Assembly: GCA_006538405.1 (NCBI GenBank)
Contig: BJKQ01000002.1
Span: 3,224,001 to 3,288,000 of the forward strand
Origin: Hansfordia pulvinata
Lineage: Eukaryota; Ascomycota; Sordariomycetes; Xylariales
Direction of reading: 5' to 3'
DNA length: 64,000 nt
Part shown: one piece after another, positions 62,670 to 64,000 of the stretch
Layout: every line of letters begins with the position of its first letter
Numbering within the stretch: the first letter of the stretch is position 1
Position numbers and translations under genes: made by a program
The notes under the pieces: model-generated
Told to the model about the DNA's origin: nothing
The model's input: the letters and a program-made list of their open reading frames with translations, nothing else
Databases searched by the model: none

Positions 62670-63855
62670 TCAGGTCTTGGCGCCCCCTCCCCCCGGACCA
62701 TCCAGGTCATCGCTGTCCAGCGAGTCTCTGGAGGTCTCGGCCTTGAGAGCAGCGCCCTCGTTTGACTCCATCTTGTGCAGCCGCTCTTTCTTAACAATGT
62801 CCTGCCCAGACTCCACTTCAAACTCGGCCTCCGACTCGGATTCGGACTCTTCGCCGGTGACGGCCTTTTCCGTTGGTACGCGGCCCTTGAGGGCAGCGGC
62901 CGCCAAAGTGTCCTTAGCAGCATCTTTCGAAACAGGCTTCCTGGCCTTGCGTAATAACGTGGCTGGGTCAACCGGTTTGATGGTGGGGTCGTATGCTGCA
63001 GGCAGTCCGAGCGCCGCCGCGACTTGATGTGCTTCCTCGTCGGCAGTGATCTTGGGTTCCAGCTCGAAGAGGCTGCTGGACTCGCTGTCCGCCTCGTGCT
63101 TGTTGCCGGCCAGGATTTGGAGGTAACTCTGTCGGCCGGGGTCGCCGGCTCTCTTGGCCTTCTTCTTCTCGCGCTTCTCAGTAGGTCGCACGACAACGAC
63201 AGGCACCGGAGAGTACTGTAGACAATATTTGGAGAAGGAGCTGCGGTTGGTAAGAAAACCTTGTACGCCGTCAAGGCTGCGACCCTTGGTGCCGACAATC
63301 AGCATGGACGGCTGGTACATTTTAATCTGGTTGTGGCAATCGCTAGGTCAGTACATGCAGACGCGACAGCGGGGGATCATTCTGTAAAAGACGGGCACAG
63401 CGTCAAAATTAGGATGCGTCTGTGCGTGAGGCACTTACAAGATGCTGAAAGGTATTGTGTAGCTTGCCGACGGCGTACTCGAGGACCAGACCTATAGCCC
63501 TGTTCTGAGTGTTTTTGGCTTGGATGTGCTCCATGAGGGATTTGGCGTCTTCTTGGTAAGCCTTCTCGCCCACGCGGACCTGTGTCTCGATCACGCGCAC
63601 GCAGACTATCTCGTCGCCATCATCCACCAGCTCGTCAAGTAGCCATTGTAGAGCATGGTCGGAATAGGCGTTGTCGTCTACTCCGACCATGAAGGTGCGA
63701 TGGCGCCGTTTGAACTGAAAGCCATGGTGGCGGTGGTTGAGGGTGAATGAGATGGGGTTGTACGTCGAGGGCTCGCCAAGCGGGATATTGTCGAAGGCGA
63801 CGTGAGATTCGAACCTTTGGGCGCGAGGGGACTCTGTTAGCGTTTCGGTCGCCAT
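62670..63855 (-). CDS. universal stress protein (Usp) domain protein
   Basis: Minus strand, exon 1 63855-63439 and exon 2 63326-62670, with a 112-nt intron (GTAAGT...CCAG), giving 357 aa. The Usp alpha/beta fold spans roughly residues 45-195. RTFMVGVDDNAYSDHALQWLL is the first strand and helix. After splicing, MLIVGTKGRSLDG...SSFSKYCLQYSPVPVVVV supplies the G-x-x-G...S-S nucleotide-binding loop and last strand of ATP-binding Usp proteins. The C-terminal 150 residues are a Lys-rich then acidic Ser/Glu/Asp tail (ESESESEAEFEVES), probably disordered and a target for casein-kinase-type phosphorylation. Fungal proteins of this layout are widespread but poorly characterised. The start at 63855 is the first ATG in frame. 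Confidence 0.88.
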
Positions 63856-64000
63856 CGGATGCAGGCGTGCGGCATGGACGACGAGTCTTGTTCAAGAGGT
63901 GCGTGCAGGTAGGTAGGCGTGGAGAAACTGCGACAGCCAAGTGCAGAGCCAAGAACACGTCTGGGAAGCGGACCGGGATGTGGTGCGGAGGTGTCTGGTA

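Overview
The window looks like 64 kb of nuclear DNA from a filamentous ascomycete (Pezizomycotina, most likely Sordariomycetes). The evidence is GC-rich genes with short GT-AG introns (about 60-210 nt), fungus-specific families (CFEM seven-helix receptor, fungal GH18 chitinase with a CBM1 tail, Ser/Thr-rich GPI-type wall protein), and housekeeping proteins of filamentous-fungal type (PP1, G-gamma, eIF3a, Sin1, Nto1). I cannot name the species from the sequence.

I can support eleven clear protein genes plus three weak or decayed loci. Left to right: a small Cys-rich secreted-protein locus with a start in the wrong frame (135-526, +); NuA3 subunit Nto1 (2013-5770, +); a secreted GH18 chitinase with CBM1 (8534-10840, +); a CFEM seven-helix receptor (18091-20147, +); a DWF1/DHCR24-like FAD oxidoreductase (22065-23534, +); PP1 catalytic subunit (32901-34128, +); two related decayed gene copies (36245-36715 and 37213-37719, +); a SelW-like Rdx thiol protein (38188-39241, -); G-protein gamma subunit (41326-41667, -); eIF3a (49916-53167, +); TORC2 subunit Sin1 (54397-57054, +); a secreted GPI-type Ser/Thr-rich protein (59778-60504, +); and a universal-stress-protein domain gene (62670-63855, -). 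The genes do not form a pathway or cluster. Chromatin, signalling, translation and cell-surface genes sit side by side and are separated by long intergenic stretches of up to 9 kb.

The intergenic DNA is rich in simple repeats: a 198-nt all-purine GGAGA tract, (AC)53, a 70-bp GT array, GA and CT arrays, and G or C homopolymers up to 23 nt. It also carries a recurrent palindromic word, CGAGTACTCG (often TACGAGTACTCGTA), and many GGTAGGTA/TACCTACC words.

Four otherwise intact conserved genes (Nto1, the CFEM receptor, the SelW-like protein and Sin1) each need a one-base change to keep the family reading frame. In every case a G/C run lies at or near the break. This points to assembly or consensus errors more than to true gene loss. 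I found no CRISPR array, no recognisable transposon and no confident tRNA. No clearly new multi-gene system stands out. The best leads are the palindromic element, the decayed gene pair, and the two-CxxC SelW-like protein.
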